Assembly (NCBI RefSeq): GCF_000204055.1
Contig: NW_006768850.1
Coordinates: forward strand, 231,624 to 295,623
Reading direction: 5' to 3'
DNA: 64,000 nt
DNA from: Melampsora larici-populina 98AG31
Taxonomy: Eukaryota; Basidiomycota; Pucciniomycetes; Pucciniales; Melampsoraceae
This document shows, one piece after another, positions 35,653 to 48,563 of this stretch (the stretch's first letter is position 1; the number at the start of each line of letters is the position of its first letter). Below the pieces are notes generated by a model. That model was not told the origin of the DNA and made no database searches. It worked only from the letters and a program-made list of their open reading frames with translations. The position numbers were made by a program, and so were the translations under genes.

Positions 35653-36812
35653 AGAAACTCGTGCGATTAAAGCGTTCACTGTCGTATCAATTACGAACCA
35701 CGCGACGATAATTATCATCACATCAAACTTTGACCAATCACAATGTGGGAATCCTGTAAAGATGGCTGTGATGATCACGTCCTGCGATGTCGCGACTTTG
35801 AGGGTTCAAACTGTTGGGCAAAATGTTGAGTAGTTTGGTCCACAATGAGTTTCTCGATCCGAATTGCAAGGTTTTCAAACTTAACGGCACCGCAAAACAT
35901 ACCTTGAGAGGTGGAAAAAATCAGTACCAACTTCAAGATAGAGGGAACAGGTTGAAAGAACAACTAAGATGATTATGTTCCTTGCCTTCCTACCCGAGTT
36001 TCAAGAGTGGAGAACAAAATAGTTATCTGCAAGCTTATCAGGCAAGAGAAAGGGAAATCATAACACCATCACATCAGATTGGCAAGAACAGAGGTATCCC
36101 GCCCGCGAGAGCCACTTCAGCTTGTTGCCAATCGGATTCATGACACGCATTTGACACGATTTGACCTCCACTCCTTTCAGCACCACTTTGATTCCTTTTA
36201 TCGGATTTGCAGTATGCAAGGTATAAAACGTTTTGCAGTTTTATTTTGCAACAGAATTGATTAAATATCAATGACTTGCAGAGTCTAATGATGGAGTTTT
36301 GTCACATTAATTTCTTACCTGAGGTGGAAGCTTAAATTCACTAAAATCTCCTCTACCGCATGTATATACGCTAATTTCAACATCGAAATCATTCTTCTAG
36401 AAACCAAATGGTCTACTTGACTTGCACACTTGTCTAAGCAGAAAAAGTTTCACACTATTGACAATCTATGAAGAGCTAACATTTTAGGGTTAAAAGATTG
36501 AACGTATTTTCCTGCTCAAGAAAATGAAATAACCGTCCTCTCCCAAGACGTATCCTTGAAGTTAACAGCTCAATTACTTGGCTCGTAATAATCCGAGCCA
36601 CTGGGAATCGAAAATCATGGTGAGTCGTATGATAAGTAGGGTCCGTTTTGTTCTTCTTCGATGATAACTTTCTACTGCTACAAAGTAAGATGAGCTACAA
36701 AGTAACCTGCTCCAGTTCGAGATTATTGAGGACCGAATTTCCAGACTGGAAGGGAGACTCAAAAGGACTCTTCGTAAACATCTTGAGAAATTCTTGTACT
36801 GCCAGTGGTGGC

Positions 36813-37433
36813 CTAGCTCGTTTTCCGGAATCCATTTGTTTCCTCCGTCGCCGGCTCACTCATCTGGTCAAAAGTGATGTCATCCTCTTCAAGACGACCC
36901 AACACATACTCTACATCATGATCATGATTTAAATCTTGAGAGATAAGTTGAATACGATAATCGAATGAGTCAGGAAGTTTACCAAAGATCATCACAACCA
37001 ATAAATCTTTTGGAATCTCGAGTTGAGCTATAGAAAATTCTTCAATAGATACTCGGATCTCATCACAAAAGGTATCTAGTGTAGTGAATTGGATCTTCGC
37101 AAACTTTTTGTATAACATTGTACGATTGATAATACCATTTATTGAATGTCTATTTTGAAGGTATTTCCATAAACCGGATCCTGTTTTGGGATTGGTATCA
37201 GTGTAAGCGCTTGCGATCATAACAGAGCTTTCATCTAAATTATCCATTATAACGTCATAAGCTTCCTTTTCGAGTATTGAGAGCCAGGCTAGGTCTTCAG
37301 CTGAAGAACCCTGAGTCATCAAAGGCGGTCTTGAGGTTATTTCCAATAGGTGAAGATTTTGAAGCTTTTCCTCCATTTTGGGTTTCCAGATCTCATAGTT
37401 GGTACTGTTCAAGAGTATTCGTTCGTTCGCCAT
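36813..37433 (-). CDS. Stand-alone copia-type Gag-like protein, copy M
   Basis: 206 residues from ATG 37433 (MANERILLNSTNYEIWKPK). The same helical Gag pattern as the left and right copies is kept along the whole length (GLWKYLQNRHSINGIINRT, LLVVMIFGKLPDSFDYRI, VEYVLGRLEED) although roughly 40% of residues differ. The protein ends soon after, without the Pro/Ser-rich tail. An intron with acceptor ACAATAG lies just before the start codon. Retaining an open frame at this divergence suggests selection. No zinc knuckle and no pol domains. Sits about 1.3 kb upstream of SBP M on the same strand. Confidence 0.65.
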   Translation of the reverse strand: MANERILLNSTNYEIWKPKMEEKLQNLHLLEITSRPPLMTQGSSAEDLAWLSILEKEAYDVIMDNLDESSVMIASAYTDTNPKTGSGLWKYLQNRHSINGIINRTMLYKKFAKIQFTTLDTFCDEIRVSIEEFSIAQLEIPKDLLVVMIFGKLPDSFDYRIQLISQDLNHDHDVEYVLGRLEEDDITFDQMSEPATEETNGFRKTS

Positions 37434-37500
37434 CTTTCGTCCAATCCGTAGGCTCCTATTGTAAAAATTTTCTAAAAAGGCGCCAAGAGTGAGGAAATAT

Positions 37501-38006
37501 GTCTGTCATGGATTGACATGAACTTTATCAACTAGGAGGAAACACAAACCTGGAAACAGCAAAGGTCAAGACCAACAATTTGAATCTGAGCCTGAAAAGA
37601 CACGTTCGCGTGAATGATGTGACTACAAAACGTGAGCAAACCCCTTAGTTGAGTTGTCTAGATTCATGACCGGATTGTTGCGTTGGTTCGAAAGATGTTG
37701 AGATTTCGGCTTTGGAGCTAGCAAAATCAAAACGGTACATAGGGTGAAATCTGCTTTTGTCGAAAAAATGTGTGTACACTGTAAATGAGACCGGATCTTT
37801 CCGAATTGGGTGCAGCCCTTTATCGCCACACGCCAGCGCCTTGGTAGACGAGGGAAGAAGCATTCCCGGAAGAAGCGTCCAGCCTGAATGCCGAGTCTTT
37901 GTAGGGAAATTACCTGAAGGCCTCTTTTACATTTTTTCTGAACGCTATTCAAGACTCAACTTCATCGTCTCCCTTAACTATTGTTGATCTTACTTTACTC
38001 ATCAAC
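37501..38006. other. Upstream region of the effector-like gene
   Basis: About 500 bp without a supported gene. Overlapping frames on both strands near 37623-37987 have no domain. Contains the likely promoter of the 38007 gene. Confidence 0.4.
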
Positions 38007-39135
38007 ATGTTCCAACAATATTCTCTGAAGGTTTGGATTTTAGTGATCACCATCACCGCATTCGCGGTACGCTCATCAATTGCAGGTTCTGCATTCCATT
38101 GCACTGTCGGACTAACAGGAGTCTTTACAAACCCTCTGGAAGGCGTTAGTACGTAAAACATTTTTTTCTTGTCATTTTTTTCAAAGAACTTCATCACAAA
38201 AAGTTCAACTGAATCAATCTTCTTTTGATTTCAAAGCTTGCTTGGTGGGTACTGATCAAGATGAATCACACCTATGTGTCTACAGTAGCTGTTGGAATAA
38301 CGGTATGTGGTTTTTTTCATCAAAATATAGAAACTCATTGTTCAATATCCAATGATCACATGAAAGCTTACTGGTTAGATCTTGATTTTATGAACACACA
38401 TCCATGTAGGCCATAAATGGGTCAAGATGTCCACCTGCAACACCAGAACCGCTCCGATACGCTATGGATTTCAACCCATTTTGGTATCGGAGCGGAGTAA
38501 CCGCTATGAGATCACCGATACTTGACCGATATTTTTTTTTAAAAAAATATCACAAGGTATCGGAGCGGAAGGTATTTTACCGCTCCGATACCGCTATATA
38601 TCGCTGCTATAAGGGCTAAAAGGCATATTGAAGTGCCCTCAGACCCTTCCCATATCGGAGCGGTCAGACCGCTAATGGTTTTCTCGCCTTGGGATGGCGG
38701 AGCGGAGCCACCGCTACGTATAGTGGTCAATATAGCGGTGTAAAAACCGCTCCAATACCGCTCCGATACCGCTATATGTTGCGGAGCAGTTCTGGTATTG
38801 CCACCTGTCGACCTTACGACGCACCTTCAGATGACCCTAACGTAAGTCAGCAAGAGTGTGCGGATTACACTTGGTCAAATGATGGAACATTCAGTACGTA
38901 ATCCTTTCTCCCATTACTTGCTTTATATCTTTTTCTCTAACTTTTAAGATTGTCATTAAATTCTTTAGCATGTATCAATCCTGGAAAAAAAATGTATAGC
39001 TGTTACGGTTCCAGTCCAACCAAGACTCAATACCTCAGTAAGTCAAAATCCAAAATGATCTAGGAAGAAATCTACTTCAATCATTTACAATTTCCTTTCA
39101 TGTTCTTTTCAGCTTGTAGTGATTGCAAACAGTGA
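38007..39135 (+). pseudogene. Small cysteine-rich secreted protein (candidate effector) interrupted by a MITE
   Basis: Exons: 38007-38148, 38237-38302, 38410-38893 (interrupted), 38969-39037, 39113-39135; every intron is phase 1. The N-terminus has a typical signal peptide (VWILVITITAFAVRSSIA). The rest carries about ten Cys spread over all exons, the profile of a rust haustorial or apoplastic effector candidate of about 137 residues. A 363-bp element (38438-38800) plus a 7-bp duplication lies inside exon 3. The total of 370 bp shifts the frame, so this allele should make a truncated protein unless the element is removed from the RNA. No clear GT-AG pair at the element ends would restore the frame. 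Family not recognised; effector function is inference from size, Cys content and signal. Confidence 0.7.
38438..38800. mobile_element. 363-bp MITE with 7-bp target duplication
   Basis: Ends CAACACCAGAACCGCTCC (left) and CAATACCAGAACTGCTCC (right, reverse complement) match at 16 of 18. CCACCTG stands directly on both sides (38431-38437 and 38801-38807). The interior repeats the word CCGCTCCGATACCGCTAT and its complement many times, so it can fold extensively. No coding frame. Superfamily not assigned; 7 bp is unusual (hAT gives 8). Confidence 0.8.
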
Positions 39136-39852
39136 GGCCCTATGATTGGAATTCAATATCCTAATTTTCTATTTTGTATCTCATGAGATGTAAATATTAA
39201 CTTTCAAAATGTGTAGTTGACCATCATGATCTACCAATCAACCTACATTAAATTCAATCATGATATCTGATTTTGATCAAAGTTTGAATTCCATAACCCT
39301 CTGGAGGCCAATGGCAAACAGAATGAAAACCAGCATCAAACCTATGAAATATATCAAAAAATGATACAATTTTTGAATGACCCATGAGTTCTTTCCTCCA
39401 TCTCATGGTCCTGAACCTCTATCTACTAGATGTTCAATTTAAATTGATCATACATTGTTGCTCATCATACAGTACCACTTAAAACCTCCTAATCTGTACC
39501 ATCTGGCTCAGTGTCCTCATCAAACCCTCATTAACTGGATGATTGACATTAAATTGCAATAGGGAATTGATTTGAGAGAACCTCATGAGGAAGATGCCAG
39601 TACATTAGTTTAAAGATGAAGTTTGTTAACTCTTCCCCAACCCTCAAGATATCCAACCTCTTCCTCAAAGCACAAATCCAAAAAATAGCAAAGTATATCA
39701 TGATCAAATTCCAAAAACCAAAAAAAATCTACACAAAAATCATCTTTTTCTCAAACCAAACCCCTAATCCAAAGCACAAAGCACACCTAAGAAACCTCCA
39801 AACTTTCAACCAATCCCATCATCTCCCAATCAAATCAAACCCTCAAACTTCC
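39136..39852. other. Intergenic, 3' flanks of two convergent genes
   Basis: No gene supported. A run rich in CCAAA and ATCCA near 39640-39850 is the likely 3' untranslated region of the synthetase gene, read on the other strand. Confidence 0.45.
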
Positions 39853-42800
39853 TCACAACTCCTGTTTCTTCATCCATTCTTCATACTCAATCTCCACTTT
39901 CTTCCTGATCTCCCATTCCTTCAAAAACTTTTTCTTCTTAGCTTTACTAATCTCATTCCCATCCGAATCAATCAATGGGATCCCATTCTCATCAAACTCT
40001 TTCCATTTTCCTTGATGTTCTTCTTCAACCTTAAACATCTCATTAGCTTTGATCTTACCTTTCATAATCTTTTCAATTCGTTTAGATTCAGTTGATTGAA
40101 TTGAAGTAGAATTCGAAGTAAAACCCGGTTTTTTATTTTTACTTTGGTTTCCTTTTTGTTTTTCTTCTCTTACTTCTTGTAACATTTTAATCGGTAAAAC
40201 CTTCACCAAAGCTCTTCCATCTAAACCAATTTCCAGAAAAAAAAATCATCAAGATTCAATTTATCACATCTATTTAAATCTTTCAGAAGGTTTAAGAAAA
40301 TTCTCTTACCATCTTGATCATCTAATGCAACCCCAACTCCAATCAACTCCGAATCTCTCAACTTATCACAAAGACTCAAAACACCTTTCCCATCTAATTG
40401 GTTTCCATTGTTCATCAATTCGTTCCAAAACCCAAACCAAACTTTCAAATGTGGTTTTAATTTTTCATCTTGAATGTTTTCAATCTACAAAAAAACCCAT
40501 TTGGTAGAAATCAATTTCACATTTCATTTTGGTTCCAATCAGTACTGACCATGGTATTTAAAGTTTCTTGACTTGGAAATTTAATAAGCTCATCAACCAA
40601 TCGACCTAAAGAAACCCAACCCCCAAAAAAACCATCATCAATTCCTTTCCCACCTAAACCTCATAAGCAATCCAAAGAAAAGAATGCAAACCATCTAAAA
40701 GATCCCCATGAAACCCTTTCAAACCCTTAACGAACTCCAAACAACGCTTCCTAATCCTTTCCCCAAACCGTTCACTCCCATCCGTCTGTTCTCCATTCTT
40801 TTCCCCACTTTTACTCTTCTTCAATTCATCCCTAGAAAGTTTCCTAATCTGATCTCTAAACTTTGACCAATCAATCAAAACCTTTACGATCCTTTCCTCC
40901 GACTAAATCCCCCAAAAAACCAAAAAAAAACCAACTGAATCAAAAAAACGTCCAAAAAAAAGAAGGATCCAAAGAAAACAAACCTCTTCCACCAAATCCC
41001 ATCCCACCAAACTTTTCTTAAACCCATCTCTACCCTCCGACTCGACCAACCCAAAAACCCCCAAGATCTCCGTGATCCAAAGCCCAATCTCTTCGACAAT
41101 CAAATTTCCTTTACCGGATCGAATCCAAGAAACCTGACTTGAAATCACCTTATTAGTAATATTAATCAAACTTAACAAATGTCTAAATGCTTCAGGTGTA
41201 TTATATGAATCACAAAACGATTGATGGACTTGAACTTTTGCTTCTTCTAAACTAATTGGTCAACAAGAATTCTTGTGAGTCTTTGAGTGGGTTGAGAAAT
41301 AAAACGTGTTTTTGGAAAATAGATGGTGACTTACGATGATTTCAAATGAACATAAAGTTCATCCTTTTCATCCACTTTCTCATTCACTACACTTCCATCC
41401 TCATTCTCACTTTCATACTTCAAAGCCTTCAAAACGGCAAAAAAATTCTAAACCCCACACCACCAAAAAAACAGTCAAATCTCATACACCAAACAAAAAT
41501 CAGTTTTTTTTTGAAAACTTACAATCAAACTAGATTCTTGATTTTTAACTTCACTCATCGAACTTTCAGCAAAATCCATTCCAAGATCCCATCTTTGACC
41601 AATAAATGAAATTCTCAACTGTCTAGCCGAATGACGTTTTAAAGCATCCTATTCGAAAGAAAAAAACTCAATATTTCTTAAAAACTCAAGAAAGAGAAAG
41701 AGAAAAAGAACGAGCCAGAAAAAGCAAAAGAGAGAGAGAAAGAGAAAGAGAAAGAGATAGAGAGAAAGAGATAGAAGAGATAGAAGGAGGGAGAAGGAGG
41801 GAGAGTAAAGCAAAAAGGTAACTAACTTGAATAGTAATAAAGTTTTTCAAAGACTTTGACATCTTTAATCCTTCGATATGTAAATGTCCAGTATGTAAGA
41901 AATAATTAACCCATTGATGACAATCATGATAAGCCTAAACCCCGTACGCCCCCCATCAAAATCCAAATCCAAACCCAAACCAACATCAATGAAACTCATT
42001 ACCAGGAGAGAAGAGAAAAGAAAGAAGAGAAAAGAAAGCAAGAGAGAAAAGAAGATCCACTGACTTCAGATTGAGCCAATTCATTATCATGATGAGGAAA
42101 CATAAGATCGACCCCACCCGAATGAATATCCATTCCATTTCCCAAGACCTCCGAAGCCATAACCGAGCACTCAATATGCCAACCAGGTCTTCCTTTGCCC
42201 CACCTAGACTCCCATTCCGGTTCACCAGCCTTTGATCTTTTCCAAAGAGCAAAATCTGCAGTAGACCGTTTAGAATCCATCAAACTACTCAAACCTCCTT
42301 CACCTTCTTTAATTAACTTGAGATTCGTTTTAGACGATGGTGAAAGTTTGGCATATGTGTGGTGAAGGGATGGGTCGGATCTAAGGGTTGAATGGTCGAA
42401 GGCTAGGACATCGAAATAGATCGATCCATTGGATTCGTAGGCGTATCCGTTCTCCATGATCTGAGAGATGAAGGATTCGATTTGGGGTATGTAGTCTGAG
42501 ACTCGGGTTAACACCGTTGGTGGTTCTACGTTTAAAGATTTCATGTCTTCGAAAAATGAGTGTTCCCATTTCGTAGCTAAAGATTTGAAGATCTTATGAT
42601 CTGTAATTGTTGAACCTGACTATACAAAAGAAAAACCACCAAGAGTTTTACAAAAAGAATCAAAACGATTTAAAAAAAGTGTTAGTTTAAAAAGGCTTTT
42701 ATATAGAATTTTAAAAAAATCCAATCTTTTTTAGTGAAAAAAGGTTTTGTGTCTTTTATAACTTACTTGATGATCTAAATATTTAGATAAAATATCAGAT

Positions 42801-43762
42801 GAACCTTTCAAGATTTGATTCAATTCGATTTCCGAAACCGATTGATGATCCAACAAACGCTCAACAAGTTGTTCAACTTCTCCAATCGATCGATTCAAAG
42901 CCACCTACAAACCCCCAAAAAGAACCTAATCAACTCAATCAGTCGCAAAAAAAAGAGAACATTCCAGAAAGAGAAAAACCGACAAACCAAACTATCCAAC
43001 CACATCCCCACGCGTTCATCTTTCATCAAAACTTCCTTTCCCCACCCGCTCGCTCTGATCTCCTCAACTTTATCTGTCCTAATGATTTGCAACACCTTTT
43101 CCCCATCCAATCCTACCAACCCTTCCAAATTAGTTTTCCAAAACCATTGAAACCCATCCCTAAGTAATCCCAAGAGTTTATTCAAACCATCTAAAGAAGT
43201 TTTAGTAGATTTCATAAACCGGTTCAGTAACTCTTCTTCTCTTGCTCGTTTGATAATCTTATCATCTATATCTGTGATATTCATGACAAAATTGATTTCA
43301 TATTTGAAGTAATCTCGGGTGATTCTTCGTAAAATGTCTTGGGCTACATAGTTCCTAAATCCCCCAAAAAACAACAAGAATTGAGGGTTTTTCTTTGAGT
43401 GTTTGGGATTGGTGAAGGGGGTTTACCTTGCGTGGCCCATGTGTGATGCATCGTAAACTGTTGGACCACAATTGTACCATGAAATCTTGCCGGGTATCCT
43501 AGGAATAAAGTCTGTCTATATATCCAAATCCGTATCCGAACAAAGAAACACCATTAGTTTTGATTTGATTTGATTTGAAGTTGAAAAGAGAAACTTGAAA
43601 TACTTTTGATTTAGTTAATGAATTATACAATTTTAAACCTTTAATAGGTTCTTGATGATCTATTTCTGGTTGTTTCATTTTCTGATAAACTTTACTGATG
43701 GTGGTGGTCTTGAGATGGTTTAATTTCAATAAATTCTTAATCATTTCATTCGACTCTTCCAT
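39853..43762 (-). CDS. CRS1: Cysteinyl-tRNA synthetase, about 12 exons
   Basis: Class I synthetase charging tRNA-Cys, cytosolic and possibly also mitochondrial. Clear exons: 43604-43762, 43427-43515, one starting 43354, one starting about 42904, about 42620-42064, about 41932-41827, 41650 to about 41525, then several to 40209-39853. Landmarks: [16 protein letters not shown] (zinc Cys and HIGH-type motif), [57 protein letters not shown] (zinc Cys), [20 protein letters not shown] (zinc His/Glu), [14 protein letters not shown] (KMSKS loop). The C-terminus has [20 protein letters not shown] and a charged tail with [20 protein letters not shown], as in eukaryotic CysRS. One intron (41651-41826) holds a long purine tract. 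The junction near 40650 needs a weak acceptor (GATGAG) to stay in frame. Starts 252 bp from RPT1, divergent. Confidence 0.93.
41687..41815 (+). repeat. Purine-rich (GA) tract in a synthetase intron
   Basis: About 125 nt almost wholly A and G on the plus strand (AGAGAAAGAGAAAGAG and similar), hence a pyrimidine run in the sense (minus) intron. Simple-sequence expansion. Confidence 0.8.
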
Positions 43763-44014
43763 TCGGAATTTAACTTTTAGAACAATTTAGTATCCAAAAC
43801 TACAGTTTAATTTAATGTATTAAATCGAGAATGTAGTGATCGATGACATCAAGAATTGTAAGGTAAGTGATGGTATAAGCATATTTTAAGATAACTGTCA
43901 CTGGTTTTTAGAAATGACGCGTTCAACTTTCATCACCATCACCAACTCACCATCACTCAACACCAACAACAATAACCAATCCATCAAGTTATCCATCAAA
44001 TCAAATCAAACAAA
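43763..44014. promoter_or_regulatory. Shared divergent promoter of CRS1 and RPT1
   Basis: 252 bp separate the two ATGs, so the region must hold both promoters. The RPT1 side is rich in CAAC and ATCAA words just before the ATG, as before VPS1. No known proteasome control element was recognised. Confidence 0.5.
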
Positions 44015-46081
<2,067 letters not shown>

Positions 46082-46906
46082 TGGGGAAATACTTTGGGGG
46101 GTGAGGAGGAGAAGAAAAGAGATGAAAAAGGTTTTTTTTGCAAGTTTATTTTTGGAGTTTATTTTGTTTTGTTATATTTTTTCCTTTTTGTGTGTTCTTT
46201 GTTTGATTTAGAGAAGAAATGAAGAGGACAAAAAAAAGTGAAAAAGAGAGCATGCATGTTTTTGATTTTCAGATTACAAGTCTTTGAAGTGAAGTGAAAT
46301 GTCATTGAAGAAGATGAGTTTAATGATGGGTGAACATTTACAGCAAGGAATGTCAAGAGTGTCTATGAATAAGGATTTCTTTTGGGGTTGGTTTGAAGTG
46401 TGATGAAATTCTTTTTGGGGGTTTGGAAAGGGCAAGGTTTTATTTTGGTTTCTTTTTTGATGTTGGTTTGGGACTTGGATTAAAGAACTAGGTGATTGGT
46501 GTCCATGAGCTGCCACACAGGGATGGGCATGAAGATTACTGACTTGCAATTACATTATGAATGTTGTCCAAGGCAATACATGCACTTGCAAGTATGTGTT
46601 GATCTGATTTGATTTGTGGGTTCCTCAACTTCAGAAAAATTGTCTTTGAATTGCACTTGAACCGTAATTGATTCATAGATTCACTCAGTACCTGATTGAT
46701 CATCAACTTGCTGTCTGCTTCAATTCATTACAAAAGAGAGACTATCTACCTTTACAGAATCATTCTAGGTCACTCAAATTCTTTTTAAGGTTGAAATGAA
46801 GTGTTTCTTTAAGCTTTTGGGTGTAGAGATGAAAGAGTTTTTGGGAATATATTGATTTTGGTTCAACTATCAAGGGTCAGAGCATTCATTTAGGGCGCAT
46901 TCACTT

Positions 46907-47053
46907 AGGGTGCGTTCACTTAAGGAATTCCGGACCAGAAATCACATTCTGTAAATTTTTTAATGCAAAAATGTAACATGCCCCACCAAATAGACATTTT
47001 AAATTTTGCAGAATGTGATTTCTCACCAGAATTTGCTTAAGTGAACGCGCCCT
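46907..47053. mobile_element. Short hairpin MITE, about 147 bp
   Basis: Left end AGGGTGCGTTCACTTAAG and right end (reverse complement) AGGGCGCGTTCACTTAAG begin arms of about 60 bp that pair through AGAAATCACATTCTG. A second end-like copy (AGGGCGCATTCACTTA) stands directly before the left end at 46892. No target duplication is clear. Confidence 0.7.
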
Positions 47054-48465
47054 CAGTCATTTGGTTCTGGCTCATTCATGGGATGTCGTAGCCTTTGCCT
47101 CACACTCTTTCAAATACTTTTGTTCAGTTTGTCATATTACTAGATATAAATTTGATCTTGCAGCAACTAAATGTGCTACAACAAAAACTTTGATTCTGAG
47201 GTAAAACTTTAAGCACAGGAATAAGAAGTGACCATAAAGACTAAAGATCAAAACCATCTTTACTAACACAAATAGAGTAAAATATACTGAAGCTGCCTGT
47301 CCTTTTTCAAGCTTTAGCCCAAATCACAACTTCATTTGCTCCAGAATCCAGTGATAGTCTTCCTCAGCTTCTTGTTGAATTAGACCAAAGCATAAGGAGA
47401 TGGACTGATGAGTTGGTGATACTCCTATAATATGCAGAAGTTCAAGTGGTATATGAAACCTAAATGAGAGAGAGACCGTAGTCAGCTTGAGTGTTGAGTG
47501 TAGTTGAGTTCATTAAACAGGCCTCACCAATTAGTTTTGTATGTAGAATCCATCAGCAGCACATTAGATGTCCAGAACTCTGAAGCTGAATTTATACTAG
47601 CTTTGGGTGCAACAACAAAGCACAGAAGTCTATTTTATGAGAGTCCAGGTCAAAAGTATGGAAAACATCATTTTTCTTGAGATTGTCAATCAATGCTTTG
47701 AGTGGTGTGCGTCCATTGAGATTGATAAGTCTTTGTTTCTTGATGATCACATTGTAGATATCTTGGATTGTAGAAAAGTTACTTGGGTCAAAAGCCTTCA
47801 GGGTACATAGAATGAGTCACATAGGAACACCTGCATTGGCCATGTTAAGAACAGTGGTCAGCTGTTCCGGCATAAGCTTCTGTGCAGCTGGTATCTCAGC
47901 AAGAGTTTTGGAAGGCTCATGGTTGTTGTGCTGATCATTGGTGAGTGAATTGCTTGAGTCGGACTGTAGCAGACCATTTACAACCCAGCTGCTGACTGAA
48001 TGTAGAACAGACCACACTCTCAACCAGCTGAGGAGCTCCAGCATGAGCACAGGCAAAGACACATTTCTTGGCTCTCTTGTGTTTATTGTAAAAGGTTTGG
48101 GTGATTTTCAGCTAGTAGCCAAATGGTTTGGTGCAGTTTTGTTGTGCATCCTCAGCTTGCTGTAGGGATGAATATGAGAGCAGGAGCTTGTCTATGTTCA
48201 TTCACAAAGTGGTGTGTTGAATTTGAATGGTGATAAGGTTTGAGCTGGTTTGAGTTTGGTCAAAGTGGAGTTGATGTGGAGAGAGGAGCAAGTACAGAAA
48301 TGTTTGATTGGAAACTCAATTTGCATTTTCTCACTCATGTTGTGGCTAATCTCAAGGACAGCTAGAGGCAAAGCCTGGACTGCATTAATGTCACAGCTTG
48401 TGTCACTGGTAAGTAAGGCTTTGACTAGCTGTGAAAGGGAGGGGGTGGTGGGGATACCGGGATCC

Positions 48466-48563
48466 ATTTTTGATTGCAAAAATGAAACATGCACTACCAA
48501 ATAGATTAAATTTTGCATAATGTGATTTCTGGTCAGAAATTCCTTAAGTGAATGTGCCTCAAG
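48466..48563. mobile_element. Partial copy of the hairpin MITE
   Basis: Shares CCAAATAGATTAAATTTTGC, ATGTGATTTCT and TTCCTTAAGTGAA with the right half of the 46907-47053 element. Left half missing or too decayed to see. Confidence 0.55.

Larger units (their letters stand above)
34200..37500 (-). repeat. Third copy (M) of the Gag-like/SBP unit
   Basis: Matches the right arm in reverse complement with one Gag-like and one SBP gene. At its low-coordinate end similarity runs to about 34200, matching right-arm sequence to about 57780, further than the left arm reaches. It is more diverged than the two main arms are from each other. Confidence 0.65.

Noticed and set aside
40540..40660. Apparent frameshift in cysteinyl-tRNA synthetase
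   Set aside because: Using donor GAG|GTTTAG and the weak acceptor GATGAG restores phase 0, so an intron of about 70 bp explains it without a mutation.
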